Shown: piece after piece, positions 36,345 to 45,355 of the stretch
Numbering within the stretch: the stretch's first letter is position 1
Layout: each line of letters starts with the position of its first letter
DNA from: Roseiarcus sp963782255
Lineage (GTDB): Bacteria; Pseudomonadota; Alphaproteobacteria; Rhizobiales; Beijerinckiaceae
Length of the DNA stretch: 64,000 nt
Assembly (NCBI GenBank): GCA_963782255.1
Contig: CAWAIS010000001.1
Span: forward strand, 5,704,001-5,768,000
Direction: 5' to 3'
Made by a program: the position numbers and the translations under genes
The notes under the pieces: generated by a model
Databases searched by the model: none
Seen by the model: the letters and a program-made list of their open reading frames with translations, nothing else
Told to the model about the DNA's origin: nothing

Positions 36345-36938
36345 CCACAACGGAGTTGCTGCAGGCGAGCGTCACGACGGTGCCCGACCTGTAGACGACG
36401 GCCCGAGGCGGCGGCAACCCGACATGGACTATGGCCTTCGCGCCGCGGTTTAGAATGGGCCCGCCCCTCGGAGCTTTGCCGCCGATGCGCATGACTGCAT
36501 CATGGTGCGACCTTCGTGGTCGGCCGAATACAAGTTCGTGACGCGCGACGCGCGCCCAATGGCGAGCTCCCCTCGGTATCGTCGCCGCTGTCGAAACTGA
36601 ACTGAACGAGCGGGACACACCCGTGTCGCCCGACTGAGGAAGCTTGACGCTGTGCTCGGGCCCCTCAAGGCAAGTCGCTCCGCGATGGCCTTCGGCCACC
36701 CTTGACGGCCACTGCGCGCAGCGTCCGAAGGAAAGTCAGGTCGGGACGAGGAGATGTCGCGGGCCAATCGAACAAGGAGATGCTCGCTATCGCCACCCTT
36801 GACAGCAATCGCCCCATACAATTCCGGCCGTCTGCTGTGCGCAAAGACCGGCCGTTCCCCGACGGCGTGGCGGATTGGCCAGATCGATCCTTTGCGGAAC
36901 GTTCGAGACGAGAAATCCTGACGCTTTCCGGTTTCCCC
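36345..36938. other. Gene-poor stretch downstream of the IS110 fragment
   Basis: 594 bp without a supported gene. Open frames here (such as 36450-36821 minus) have no recognisable domains and unlikely codon use. Short stretches near 36880-36950 resemble other intergenic segments of the window (for example CTGACGCTTTCCG, also at 33868), consistent with dispersed repeats. Confidence 0.4.
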
Positions 36939-38372
36939 TCACGCCGCCGCGACCGCAGGTTCCCGCTCGCGAATCTCGTAGATCGTCAAAGCTTCGCTCA
37001 CGCCGCGCAGCGACAATTGCCGGGAGTTCGTCCGGTAGCCGGCGTCGCGAACAAGCCGCGTGACCTCGGCGCTTTCGACGATCGGCTGCGTCGCCAGGAT
37101 GGCGGTCGGATCGGCGAGGCCCTGTACGCGCGAGGCGATGTTGACCGTCTGTCCGAAATAGTCCTGCCGGTCGTCGAGCGTCACGGCAAGGCACGGACCT
37201 TCGTGCAGCCCGATGTTGAGGGCGAGGTCCTGGCTGCCGCGCTTCTCGTTGATCTTGCGCATCTCTTCCCGCATACGCATCGCGGCGCGAACGGCGCGGT
37301 CAGGGGTCGGGAAGGTCGCCATCACGGCGTCGCCGATGGTCTTGACGACCGCGCCGCCTTCGGCGCCGACCGCGATCAAGAGCCCGCTGAAATGATGGTG
37401 AACGAGGTCGAAAGCGGCGAGATCGCCCATGCGGTCGTAGAGCGCCGTCGAGCCCATGAGGTCGGTGAAGAGGATCGTCAGATTGGTGATCCTGAACCGC
37501 TGCTCGGAATCGAGGGTGGCATTGCGGTAGAGATCGCGGAACGTCTGGTTGCTGAGCACCCGCGTCGCGATCAGGAACGGTCGGCGGCGGTTCATCAGCG
37601 CAGTCATCTCGGCGTTGTGGATCCACAGGCCCGGGATGGTCCTGCGCCCGGATTTGTTCTCAACGGCGATGCGGACCGGGCCCGGTCTCAGCCGATGCGT
37701 GGCGCTGTGGGCAGTCGCTTCGCTGAGCACGACCGAGAGGCTGCGGCGCTCGCTGGTCGGTTCCCCGGCGACGTCGAGAAAAACGGCCGTATGCGTGACC
37801 GGATCGAAAATGATGCCAAACTCGGCCGGCATTGTCAGCGACATCGCCGCTTTCTCGCCGGGCCCCAGTTCCATGACGTCGAGCGTGACCTTGTCCATGG
37901 CGCCGTCCAGGTCGTCCGGAAACTCAATTCCGGAGCCCCAGAAGATCTGGCGCATGTACTCGGGCAGGGAAAGCGTGTCGGGATCGTGCGCCGCGATCCG
38001 CCGGATCTGCGGATGGACGGTGAAGGTGACCTCGACGAGTTCGTCGAGCGTCGGCGAGTAATCCGCCGCGCAGAGCGCGCACGCGTATTCGGTGCGGTTG
38101 AGCGTTTTCAGCGCGGCGCCGGTTTCAAGAACGCCGCCGCAGCCGGGACAGAGCACGTTCCAGGCCATGTCGAAGAGGCCCAAACGCGCGGCGTGCACCA
38201 GCGTGCTGATCACCGGCTCTTCGCCGAGTTCATGGCTGGCGGCGAAGGCGAGCGGATTGACGCGACAGAGCGTCCGGTCCGGCGCGGTTTCGACCGCAGT
38301 CTTAAGTGCATCGGCGACAGCCGGATCGGCCGCCTGCCGCAGAAGCTCCCAGAGCGCAGATGCTTCAGCCAT
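36939..38372 (-). CDS. Class III nucleotide cyclase with DUF5939-type N-terminus and zinc ribbon
   Basis: 477 residues from ATG 38372 (GGAGG 8 nt upstream; the longer frame to 38504 is not used). The N-terminal half is of the DUF5939 type. It includes a CPGCGG...CALC zinc ribbon near residues 70-95. The C-terminal class III cyclase domain has NLTILFTDLMGSTALYDRMGD and VVKTIGDAVMATFPTP with the two metal Asp residues, and YFGQTVNIASRVQG. It is soluble. Its architecture differs from the TPR cyclase 3 kb away. Confidence 0.88.
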   Translation of the reverse strand: MAEASALWELLRQAADPAVADALKTAVETAPDRTLCRVNPLAFAASHELGEEPVISTLVHAARLGLFDMAWNVLCPGCGGVLETGAALKTLNRTEYACALCAADYSPTLDELVEVTFTVHPQIRRIAAHDPDTLSLPEYMRQIFWGSGIEFPDDLDGAMDKVTLDVMELGPGEKAAMSLTMPAEFGIIFDPVTHTAVFLDVAGEPTSERRSLSVVLSEATAHSATHRLRPGPVRIAVENKSGRRTIPGLWIHNAEMTALMNRRRPFLIATRVLSNQTFRDLYRNATLDSEQRFRITNLTILFTDLMGSTALYDRMGDLAAFDLVHHHFSGLLIAVGAEGGAVVKTIGDAVMATFPTPDRAVRAAMRMREEMRKINEKRGSQDLALNIGLHEGPCLAVTLDDRQDYFGQTVNIASRVQGLADPTAILATQPIVESAEVTRLVRDAGYRTNSRQLSLRGVSEALTIYEIREREPAVAAA

Positions 38373-39172
38373 CACGCTTCCTCCACGACGAAGAGTCCTC
38401 GGCCGATAAGAACGATAGGCGCGCGAGCCCCGCGCGGCAACAGGCCCCTCGACGGTCGCAAGATCGCTCGCGTCCTGCGCACTTTTTCCCCCAAAATGCA
38501 ACATTCCTCAGGCATCCGCCGAACCGGCGCTGAGGACCCAATTGCGAGGTTCATCGACGCAATCTGGAATGACCGGTTCACGTCGTGAGCGGGAGTTCCC
38601 GATAGCGTCAGGATGAGGCTCCTACCAAACTTGAGGAGCCTGTGATGGATGAAATTGGAATGCCATCTGGCTCAAATAGTTAAATGGTCACTACGGCCTA
38701 GAAACGATTGTACGCAGTTGCTGCGACCGCGCCGGGTTTTAAGCGAAGGTCGCGATTTCGACGATTTCGGGGGCATTTTTCCCCCCGAACGCCTTCGCGG
38801 CCAATTCGGCCAACGCCCGGGTCCTATGCGCCGAGACGACTTTCCCTCGCCTATCGCCGCGGGCGATGACCGCAAAGGCGAATCCCCTCCCCATGAGATA
38901 GGCCCGATCCCTTTCGATATTCAGATCGGGCTGATACCAGCGGTGGCCGCCATGCTGCGGCCCGATTCTTCGCCCGGAGCGAGTCATCAGCTCCGACCCA
39001 ACCTTCCAGAGGGTGATCGCGGTCGCCTTCCTCCCGAAGGCTTTTGGCCGTGGCCCGCTCTGATGTTTCACAGTATCGTCGATGGCAGCGCGTGCGTATT
39101 GATCTGAATCAAGCGCCCATCAACTTGTCATGGGTTCTAAGGCCCGCCCCAGCGCGAGGAGCAGCGCCGAGG
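38373..39172. other. Intergenic stretch before the IS21 remnant
   Basis: 800 bp. Apart from a doubtful minus-strand frame (38739-39071) I see no gene, RNA or hairpin that stands out. The region 38640-38700 is relatively AT-rich. Confidence 0.4.
38739..39071 (-). CDS. Hypothetical 110-residue basic protein (doubtful)
   Basis: A GTG-started frame whose C-terminal half (MGRGFAFAVIARGDRRGKVVSAHRTRALAELAAKAF region) has protein-like composition; the N-terminal part is rich in Arg and Gly. There is no recognised domain and no clear ribosome site. It may be a remnant or a chance frame. Confidence 0.3.
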   Translation of the reverse strand: MKHQSGPRPKAFGRKATAITLWKVGSELMTRSGRRIGPQHGGHRWYQPDLNIERDRAYLMGRGFAFAVIARGDRRGKVVSAHRTRALAELAAKAFGGKNAPEIVEIATFA

Positions 39173-39290
39173 TGCTGATTCCTGGCGAAGCCGCCCACCA
39201 AAACGAGATGATGTCGCCCGTCGTAACGGAATGATGCGGCCCACCAAAACGAGAGCCCACCGGAACGGAATAATGCCGCCCGGGGTTTTT
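39173..39290 (+). repeat. IS21-family left end with multiple transposase-binding repeats
   Basis: It begins TGCTGATTCCTGGCG, an IS21-type terminus, and contains repeated units around CCCACCAAAACGAGA (39193-39207 and 39239-39253) with degenerate versions near 39222 and 39256. IS21 ends carry such arrays of short repeats. No matching right end is present. Confidence 0.65.
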
Positions 39291-39357
39291 TGACGGCGAC
39301 GAGCGCGTCCGCTGGCCTGTTTAGGGTCGCTCCTTTGGCAATCCAAGGGAGCGATCG

Positions 39358-40120
39358 ATGCCAGCGGAAAGAGTTTCGATGCGCCAGGCGCGCGAGATCA
39401 TTCGTCTGAAGTTTTCAACCAGCCTGCCGACGCGCGAGATCGCGCGGCGTCTTGGCCTCGCGCCTTCGACGGTTCGAGAGACGTTGAGTCGTTTGCAGAG
39501 CGCCGGGCTTTCTTGGCCGTTGCCGGAGGGGATCGGCGACGCCGAACTGGAGGCGGCGCTTTACGCCAATCGCAGAAGCAAACGGGGACACCGCCGCCAT
39601 GCCGAGCCGGATTGGCCCGCGGTCCATCGAGAGTTGAAGCGCAAGCACGTCACTCTGCTGATCGTCTGGGACGAATATATCGCGGCCAACCCCGGCGGCT
39701 ACAGCTATTCGCGGCTTTGCGAACTCTATCGCGGCTTTGAAGCGAAGCTGTCGCCGACGATGCGGCAGACGCACGTGGCGGGCGAACGGTTGTTCGTCGA
39801 TTACGCGGGCGACGGGGTCCCGGTCGTCGTTGACCGGCTCACCGGGGAAGTCCGCATGGCGCAGATCTTCGTCGCCGTGCTCGGCGCCTCGAGCTTCACC
39901 TTCGCGCACGCGAGCTGGACGCAGGCGCTCCCCGACTGGATCGACGCCCATGTGCGCACGCTCGAGGCGATCGGCGGCGTCCCGCAATTGCTTGTGCCGG
40001 ACAATACGAAGACCGCCCTCATCAAGGCCTGCCTTTACGATCCTCAGGTCAATCGGACCTATGCCGAAATGGCGGCGCATTACGGAGCCGCCATTTTGCC
40101 GGCGCGGCCGCGGCGGCCCC
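39358..40120 (+). pseudogene. IS21-family transposase IstA, 3'-truncated
   Basis: About 254 residues of IstA: an N-terminal helix-turn-helix (MRQAREIIRLKF...TREIARRLGLAPSTVRETL), then the DDE core start LFVDYAGDGVPVV and FVAVLGASSFTFAHAS, VPDNTKTALIKA with the second Asp, up to HYGAAILPARPRRP. There the match ends; the third acidic residue and the C-terminus are missing, and no istB follows. The frame reads into the leader of hsp20. The start ATG 39358 follows GGGAGCG. Confidence 0.85.
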
Positions 40121-40192
40121 TGAGGCTGCGTTACGGAAGATTCGGCCTAAGGGCGGATCGTTCGCATGTCGCTCAAACAGAGAGGTCATGCT

Positions 40193-40663
40193 ATGCGTAC
40201 ATTTGATTTTGCTCCCTTCTATCGTTCCACCGTCGGTTTTGATCAGCTGTTCTCAATGCTCGATCAAGTCAGCGGCGCGGAAGGCGCTGCGGCGCCGGGC
40301 TACCCTCCCTACAATATCAAACGTTCGGGCGAGAACGCCTACAACATCTCGGTAGCCGTCGCCGGCTTCGCTGGCACTGATCTTTCGATCGAGGTGAAAG
40401 AGAACGTGTTAACGATCCGCGGCAACAAGCAGAGCAGCGGCGAGGAGGAGAGCGACCTGATCTACCAAGGCATTGCCGAGCGGAATTTCGAACGCAACTT
40501 CCAGCTCGCCGACCATGTCCAAATCAAGGGCGCGAGCCTGGAGAACGGGCTTCTGCAGGTCGACCTCTTGCGGGTGGTCCCAGAGGCGATGAAGCCGCGG
40601 GCAATTCCCATAACGACCGCCAAGAAGGTCCTTGAGGGCAAGACGGCCAAGATCGCCGCGTGA
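40193..40663 (+). CDS. Hsp20/alpha-crystallin family small heat-shock protein
   Basis: 156 residues from ATG 40193 (MRTFDFAPFYRSTVGFDQLFSMLD), an IbpA-like N-terminus. The alpha-crystallin domain spans about 35-130 (YNIKRSGENAYNISVAVAGF, KENVLTIRGNK, IYQGIAERNFERNFQLAD) and the I-x-I-type tail is AIPI. It is an ATP-independent holdase chaperone. An IS21 remnant ends about 70 bp upstream, so the native heat-shock promoter may be displaced. I looked for a ROSE-type thermometer in the leader and could not support one. The longer ATG at 40166 is less likely. Confidence 0.92.
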   Translation: MRTFDFAPFYRSTVGFDQLFSMLDQVSGAEGAAAPGYPPYNIKRSGENAYNISVAVAGFAGTDLSIEVKENVLTIRGNKQSSGEEESDLIYQGIAERNFERNFQLADHVQIKGASLENGLLQVDLLRVVPEAMKPRAIPITTAKKVLEGKTAKIAA

Positions 40664-40687
40664 GAGTTCTGACGATTGAAGTTTGGG

Positions 40688-40714
40688 AGCGCCCCGGTTG
40701 TCGGGGCGCTTTCG
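40688..40714 (+). terminator. Rho-independent terminator after hsp20
   Basis: AGCGCCCCG (40688-40696) pairs with CGGGGCGCT (40702-40710) around GTTGT and is followed by TTCGTT. The stem is perfect and the T-run short. Confidence 0.75.
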
Positions 40715-40891
40715 TTAGGCCTTGCTGGCCTTGACGGGACGCCCCTGCTTTCTGGCGCCCAGGCGCGCCGTCACGATGCAGAGAGCCGTCCTTAACCATT
40801 GCTTGCGCCCGTATGGGCCGGATGGCGACTCGGTCGCGCTGAGCCTCGCATGCGATTTGATGTGCTCGTGAAGACCGTGGAGGGCGTTCAA

Positions 40892-41167
40892 ATGAAAGAC
40901 GCCACTGTTGGCGCCCTGGCCAGCGTTCCGGCCCTGCCTATTCCCGCTGTCGCAATGGCGGCGCCCGTCGATCTGTTCTTAACGGCGATCGAGCGCGATC
41001 GCATCGCCTATGTCGCCTTCGCCGCCTCGCTCAATGGGACCGACGGATGGAAGGCAGCACAGGGAAAAGGTCGCGAAGTCACACAAACCGATGAGGACGC
41101 TTACGAAGCCGCCAGAGGCGTCGGGGAGGACGGTGCCAATCAAGTCATAGCCTCGGGCATCGCGTGA
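40892..41167 (+). CDS. Hypothetical small protein (91 aa)
   Basis: ATG 40892 is chosen because GGAGGG lies 7 nt upstream. The product begins with a hydrophobic Ala/Pro-rich stretch (GALASVPALPIPAVAMAAPVDLFL) that could be a signal or membrane-associated segment, followed by a hydrophilic, acidic half. There is no recognised family. The good ribosome site makes it more likely than a chance frame. Confidence 0.45.
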   Translation: MKDATVGALASVPALPIPAVAMAAPVDLFLTAIERDRIAYVAFAASLNGTDGWKAAQGKGREVTQTDEDAYEAARGVGEDGANQVIASGIA

Positions 41168-41336
41168 GTAGTTTCCGAGGGTTGCCACACAACGCCCTGC
41201 CGAACCGTTTTATCGGCCCATCGACCTTCTTCGTGGGCTGAGTCGCATCGGCGGGCTGGCTTGCCGTCGCTTTCGCGTGGCTTGGAGACGCATCGCCAGA
41301 CGCCTGGCGATGAACGCTGTCAGGAGTGTCGGTCAT
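41145..41336 (-). CDS. Hypothetical 63-residue protein (doubtful)
   Basis: It starts MTDTPDSVHRQASGDASPS with AGGG close upstream. It is hydrophilic and Lys/Arg-rich toward the end, resembles no family, and overlaps the end of the preceding small gene by 23 bp on the other strand. Confidence 0.25.
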   Translation of the reverse strand: MTDTPDSVHRQASGDASPSHAKATASQPADATQPTKKVDGPIKRFGRALCGNPRKLLTRCPRL

Positions 41337-41425
41337 ATCGGCCCTGCTTGTCGCCCTTGTACGTTCGCAAAGTTCGCACTGACGTCATTTCCTTGGTGTG
41401 AGTTTTCGCTGACGCGCCCCTGCCG

Positions 41426-41875
41426 TCACTCCCGCCTGTCTTCGAAATAGAATTGAGCAGGCGCAGTCGTCTTCGTGATGTAGGTGAAAGTCTTGCCAGA
41501 GAGGGACGCGGCGCCGCCGGAGGCGAGGAGATAGGCGCCCCGGCCCGACGTCCTGACTTCAGTCACCTCGCCATTCGTCGTCACATACTCGAGTTTCCCG
41601 TCCGAGAACTGAACGACAGCCATCTCGCCCGGCTTGCGAATGACGCCGCCGCCCAATAGGAGCCTGCCGCCGGAATTGTCCATCTCCCAGACCGCCCTTG
41701 CGGTGAGCACGCCTCCGCTCAAGGGACCTTGCGTGACCTGGCAGGCATAATCCCTGACGCTGATTCCATGGCCCTCCTCGTCCCCAAACGGCTCGGCGGT
41801 CGGGGCTTCGATGTATTGGCAGGAAAAGGCGTCCACGTTTTCCTGGGCGCTCGCCTTCGGGACGGCGCCCTGCAT
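41426..41875 (-). CDS. Hypothetical protein, probably secreted, N-terminus lost
   Basis: 149 residues. The sequence MQGAVPKASAQENVDAF looks like the end of a signal peptide with an ASA cleavage site, but a TGA lies four codons upstream, so the hydrophobic part is missing. The remainder is a compact beta-rich domain (SCQYIEAPTAEPFGDEEG, VQFSDGKLEYVTTNGEVTEV). No known family is recognised. It is possibly a broken gene. Confidence 0.45.
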   Translation of the reverse strand: MQGAVPKASAQENVDAFSCQYIEAPTAEPFGDEEGHGISVRDYACQVTQGPLSGGVLTARAVWEMDNSGGRLLLGGGVIRKPGEMAVVQFSDGKLEYVTTNGEVTEVRTSGRGAYLLASGGAASLSGKTFTYITKTTAPAQFYFEDRRE

Positions 41876-41946
41876 TACCGTAGCCGCTCAACACCCTCCA
41901 GACAGCCGGCTCGAAGCCACCTATCACCGCGCCGCGCCTCGCCAAC

Positions 41947-42297
41947 TCAAGAGCGAACCGCGTGGTCCGGCCCGGTGATGGAAGCGGCTGTTGACGAGGG
42001 GCCGCACAGGCGCTTGTGGAAGAAGAGGAAGAGGAGGGCGACTTGGACGCCCTTGGGTGAGAGCCGGTAGGCGTAGCGCGAGCCGTCGCGCTCGATCAGG
42101 CCGTGTCCCTTGAGCTTGTGCAAGTCGTAGCGGAGCTGGTTCAGGCGGTAGGTCTTCTCCGAGAGGTCGAAGGTGTCGAGGACGGCTTGATGCATCTGCC
42201 GGGCCGTCCAGCCGCCGATCTGAGGACCGCCATGCAGGAGGACCTCGAACAGCCGGATGATGCGCGGCTCGTGGATCTTGAGGCCGGGATAATGCAC
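41947..42297 (-). CDS. Winged-helix domain protein, probably truncated
   Basis: 116 residues. The centre (FDLSEKTYRLNQLRYDLHKLKGHGLIERDGSRYAYRLSPKGVQVALLF) reads as a winged helix-turn-helix with its beta wing. The N-terminus starts abruptly at a GTG/ATG within what looks like a longer protein. I do not recognise the parent family with certainty. Confidence 0.45.
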   Translation of the reverse strand: MHYPGLKIHEPRIIRLFEVLLHGGPQIGGWTARQMHQAVLDTFDLSEKTYRLNQLRYDLHKLKGHGLIERDGSRYAYRLSPKGVQVALLFLFFHKRLCGPSSTAASITGPDHAVRS

Positions 42298-42398
42298 CGC
42301 CCCGATAGTGATCGGGTGGGCGAGGCGCTGCAGCAGCGGGAAATCAGCGCCGGGCTGCTGACCGCCATGGGCGCGTCGTCACTGTTGGTCAGCTTGTC

Positions 42399-42641
42399 GT
42401 GTTGTCTGCCGAAACCGGCGACGCCTGGCTGCTCGACCCGTCCGATCAACTCGCCGCAAGGCTGGCCCGCGACGGCGACCCCGAACCCGTCCACATCGAA
42501 GAAAACGATACCTCCTTCGTCATCGATTGGAAGGGCGACTATCGCATCGAGGGACCCGCCTTCATCTATTCCGATCGCCAGACCCGGCGCGTCTCAACCA
42601 TCCTCGGATACCCCACGCACCTGCTCGCGCCACCGTCCTGA
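42399..42641 (+). CDS. Hypothetical 80-residue protein, likely 5'-truncated
   Basis: The frame is protein-like (GDAWLLDPSDQLAARLARDGDPEPVHIEENDTSFVIDWKGDYRI, ending PTHLLAPPS) and continues upstream of GTG 42399 as GRVVTVGQLVVLSAE without a start, so the beginning is lost or noncanonical. No named family. Confidence 0.45.
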   Translation: MLSAETGDAWLLDPSDQLAARLARDGDPEPVHIEENDTSFVIDWKGDYRIEGPAFIYSDRQTRRVSTILGYPTHLLAPPS

Positions 42642-42945
42642 AATTTCAAATATCTTTGGCTAGAATTGGCCGAAACCCGGTCGTGGGGCCACGCCGGTGG
42701 GTCGGCCCGGACGACGCCATGGACGCGCAGATAATGCTGCTAAGGTCACGGCGGCGCGCTTTCTCCGGGTTACGCGAAGCTTTCGATCGGCGCTCATTCA
42801 CGTTCGGGAGAACGCCGAGGCGATCATCCCCCGGCCAAGAGCGAAGCGCGCGTGCGCGCCAAGCCGTCGGCGAAGACAAATGGGGCGAAGATGCTTGACG
42901 ACCTTGCCCGCCAGCTCCGGCAGGAGGAGAGGGTCGAACGGCAAC
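42642..42945. other. Intergenic stretch before IS91 copy D
   Basis: 304 bp. The only coding-like trace is a plus-strand frame ending at 42983 (ATG 42891, MLDDLARQLRQEERVERQ), which may be the tail of a lost gene and runs into the 95-bp shared flank. Nothing else is seen. Confidence 0.35.
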
Positions 42946-43040
42946 TCAGGGCGGAGTCTGCGCCTTCGCGGGCGGCCCTGTAAGTCCGCTTCCTCGCCTA
43001 CTTGCGACGTTCGCGCTCGCTACCCGCAATGTCGGCTGAA
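42946..43040. repeat. 95-bp sequence shared with the flank of IS91 copy A
   Basis: Identical, inverted, to 21941-22035. It adjoins the right end of copy D just as the other adjoins copy A. Confidence 0.85.
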
Positions 43041-43398
43041 CTGAAGGGTTTCAGACGCCGGCCCTTTCGGACGGTCGTGCGAGACGCGGGGGCCGGCGTT
43101 TGAAAGCCTCGTAAGGAGGAAACCGCGGGGAGGAAGGGCGCTGTTTGACCGAGCGCGGCCTATGGGGATTTGAGGATCGCGGTCGGATCGCCGATTTGGG
43201 GGCGGTGGCGGAAGGCGGTCGGTTTCATCGTCGGGAGCCGAGACGACGGGCTTCTTGTCGGGCGCGGATGAGGGCGACGGGGATGGGCTCGGCGGCTGGA
43301 GAGCCTGTGCGGACGTCGGGAGGACGTCGCGTTCCTGCTCCGGCGTGCGGCTGGAGGCGAGGGGAAGCGGCGCTGCGAGGCGGGACGCGCGGCGTCGG

Positions 43399-44616
43399 TC
43401 ATGACGTGTCGATCCTGATCCGGCTTGGGGAAGGCGATCGCGCGGGGCGCGGCCCTTCGAACGTCTCGACAATGATCATCCGGCCGCCGCAGCAGGGGCA
43501 GCGCCGCGCCGGCGAAACGGCTTCGGCCTGGCCGTCGGTCTCGGCGTGCGAGCCCTCGGGTGCAGCCTCGGGCGCGGCGAGCGCCTGGCGGACGCGCTCG
43601 ATGTTGCTGGCTCGGACCGCGCCGGCGAAGAGGCCGTAGTGTCGGATGCGGTGGAAGCCGCTCGGCAGCACGTGCAGGAGAAAGCGGCGGATGAACTCGT
43701 GGGCCGCGAGCGTCATGGTCTTGAACCGGTCGCGGCCTTCGACCCGATAGTCCTTCCACTTGAATGTGACGCCCTTGTCGTCCAGCTCCATGAGCCTGGA
43801 GTTCGAGATCGCGACGCGGTGGGTGTAGCGGGCGAGATAGGCGAGCACGGCCTTCGGCCCGGCGAACGGCCTCTTGGCATAGACGATCCATTCCGATCGG
43901 CGCAGCGGCGCGAGGACGGCGTCGAAGGCGGCTTTGTCGGCGAGCCGCGCGAGGTCGCCGAGGAAGACGAGGCGTCCGGCCGCATGCAGGGCTGCGAGCC
44001 CTTCGAGGAAGAGCCGGCGGAAGAGACGCGACAGCATCCGCACGGGCAGGAAGAAGCCGGGCTTGCAGGCGATCCAGCGCGATCCGTCCAGCGACAGGCC
44101 GCCGCCGGGAACGATGACGTGGACGTGCGGATGGTGGGTCAGCGCCGAGCCCCAGGTGTGCAGTACGGCGGTCAGGCCGATGCGCGCGCCCAGATGCTTC
44201 GGGTCGGCCGCGATCGTGGTCAGCGTCTGGGCGGCGGTCCTGAACAGGAGGTCGTAGACGGGGGACTTGTTCTGGAACGCGACGGCGCCGATCGACGCCG
44301 GCAGGGTGAAGACGACGTGGTAATAGGGAACAGGCAGGAGTTCGGCCTCGCGGTCTTCGAGCCATTCCCTCGCCGCGGCCGCCTGGCACTTCGGGCAGTG
44401 GCGATTGCGGCAGGAATTGTAGGAGATCCGTTCGTGCGCACAGTCCTCGCAGCGCTCGACGTGTCCGCCGAGCGCGGCTGTGCGACAGGTCTCGATCGCC
44501 GACATGACCTTCAACTGGTCGAGGCTCACGTGACCGGCGTTGGCCATTCGCCAGGCCGCCCCGTGGGCGCGAAAGACGTCGGCGACCTCCAGGTGGTGAC
44601 CCGGTGGCCGCGCCAT
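43399..44616 (-). CDS. IS91-family HUH transposase, copy D
   Basis: 405 residues, intact, and the best reference for the family in this window: zinc cluster CEDCAHERISYNSCRNRHCPKC, HUH motif HPHVHVIVPGGG, catalytic Tyr region AYLARYTHRVAIS and terminal CPCCGGRM. It is a rolling-circle transposase that nicks the element end. It could also act on the truncated copies in trans. Confidence 0.93.
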   Translation of the reverse strand: MARPPGHHLEVADVFRAHGAAWRMANAGHVSLDQLKVMSAIETCRTAALGGHVERCEDCAHERISYNSCRNRHCPKCQAAAAREWLEDREAELLPVPYYHVVFTLPASIGAVAFQNKSPVYDLLFRTAAQTLTTIAADPKHLGARIGLTAVLHTWGSALTHHPHVHVIVPGGGLSLDGSRWIACKPGFFLPVRMLSRLFRRLFLEGLAALHAAGRLVFLGDLARLADKAAFDAVLAPLRRSEWIVYAKRPFAGPKAVLAYLARYTHRVAISNSRLMELDDKGVTFKWKDYRVEGRDRFKTMTLAAHEFIRRFLLHVLPSGFHRIRHYGLFAGAVRASNIERVRQALAAPEAAPEGSHAETDGQAEAVSPARRCPCCGGRMIIVETFEGPRPARSPSPSRIRIDTS

Positions 44617-44626
44617 GCGGCCGCGG

Positions 44627-45257
44627 TCAGTCGGCCGGCTTTCGCTTCGCCAGGTTGACGCCGAGCCGCTCGAGCGGGCTCTTGACGTCGCGGATCGTGT
44701 TGACCGCGACCTGGGTGTAGAGCGCGGTCGTCTCGAGCTTGGCGTGGCCGAGCAACACCTGGATCACCCGAATGTCGACGTCCTGTTCGAGCAGATGGGT
44801 GGCGAAGCTGTGCCGCAGCGTATGCGGTGACACGCGCTTGGAGATGCCGGCCAGGTCTTTGGCGGCGGTGACGGCGCGATTGAGCTGACGGGCGGTGATC
44901 GGGTTGACCGGGTTTTGGCCGGGGAACAGCCAGGCCCGCGGCCGCGCCGCCTTCCACCATGCGCGCAACAGTTCGAGCAGTTGCGGCGACAGCATCACAT
45001 AACGGTCCCGCTGCCCTTTGCCCTGCTCGACCCGAAGCGTCATGCGCTGGCTGTCGATGTCGGACACCTTCAGGTGCGCGACCTCGGACACGCGCAGGCC
45101 CGCGCCGTAGGCGACGCTGAGCGCGGCCTTGTACTTCAGGCCCGGCGCGGCTTCGAGCAGGAGCGCGACCTCTTCCTGGCTGAGCACGACCGGCGCCCTG
45201 CGCGGCTTGTTCACGATCGTCAGAGGACGAACGAGGTCTGGCCGTTCGAGCGTCACG
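44627..45257 (-). pseudogene. Tyrosine recombinase fragment of IS91 copy D
   Basis: 209 codons remain of 291; the N-terminal core-binding domain (about 82 residues) is missing beyond 45257. All catalytic-domain motifs are still present, and a GTG could restart translation at 45256, but the protein would lack its DNA-binding arm. Confidence 0.85.
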
Positions 45258-45355
45258 CTGCGGGTGAACCCTTCGCCCCGACGATCGCTCCGATCCGGGG
45301 CTCGCGTCAGTGAGGGGCCGGGATTGGCCGGCTCCCCAAGCGCGAAGGTTCAAAC

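Larger units (their letters stand above)
43041..45257 (-). mobile_element. IS91-family element copy D, 5'-truncated
   Basis: The right end is at 43041. The complete transposase is uninterrupted; the recombinase is cut at 45257 inside the codons for FTVTLERPD. A different sequence follows, just upstream of the DUF3489 gene. Confidence 0.88.

Noticed and set aside
36702..38588. 628-codon plus-strand open frame
   Set aside because: Antisense to the DUF5939-type cyclase; no domain and no ribosome site.
39190..39280. Short repeats resembling iterons or a CRISPR leader
   Set aside because: They sit directly at an IS21 terminus before istA and fit transposase-binding repeats.
40121..40192. ROSE-type RNA thermometer before hsp20
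   Set aside because: No convincing anti-Shine-Dalgarno element could be paired with AGAGAGG by eye.
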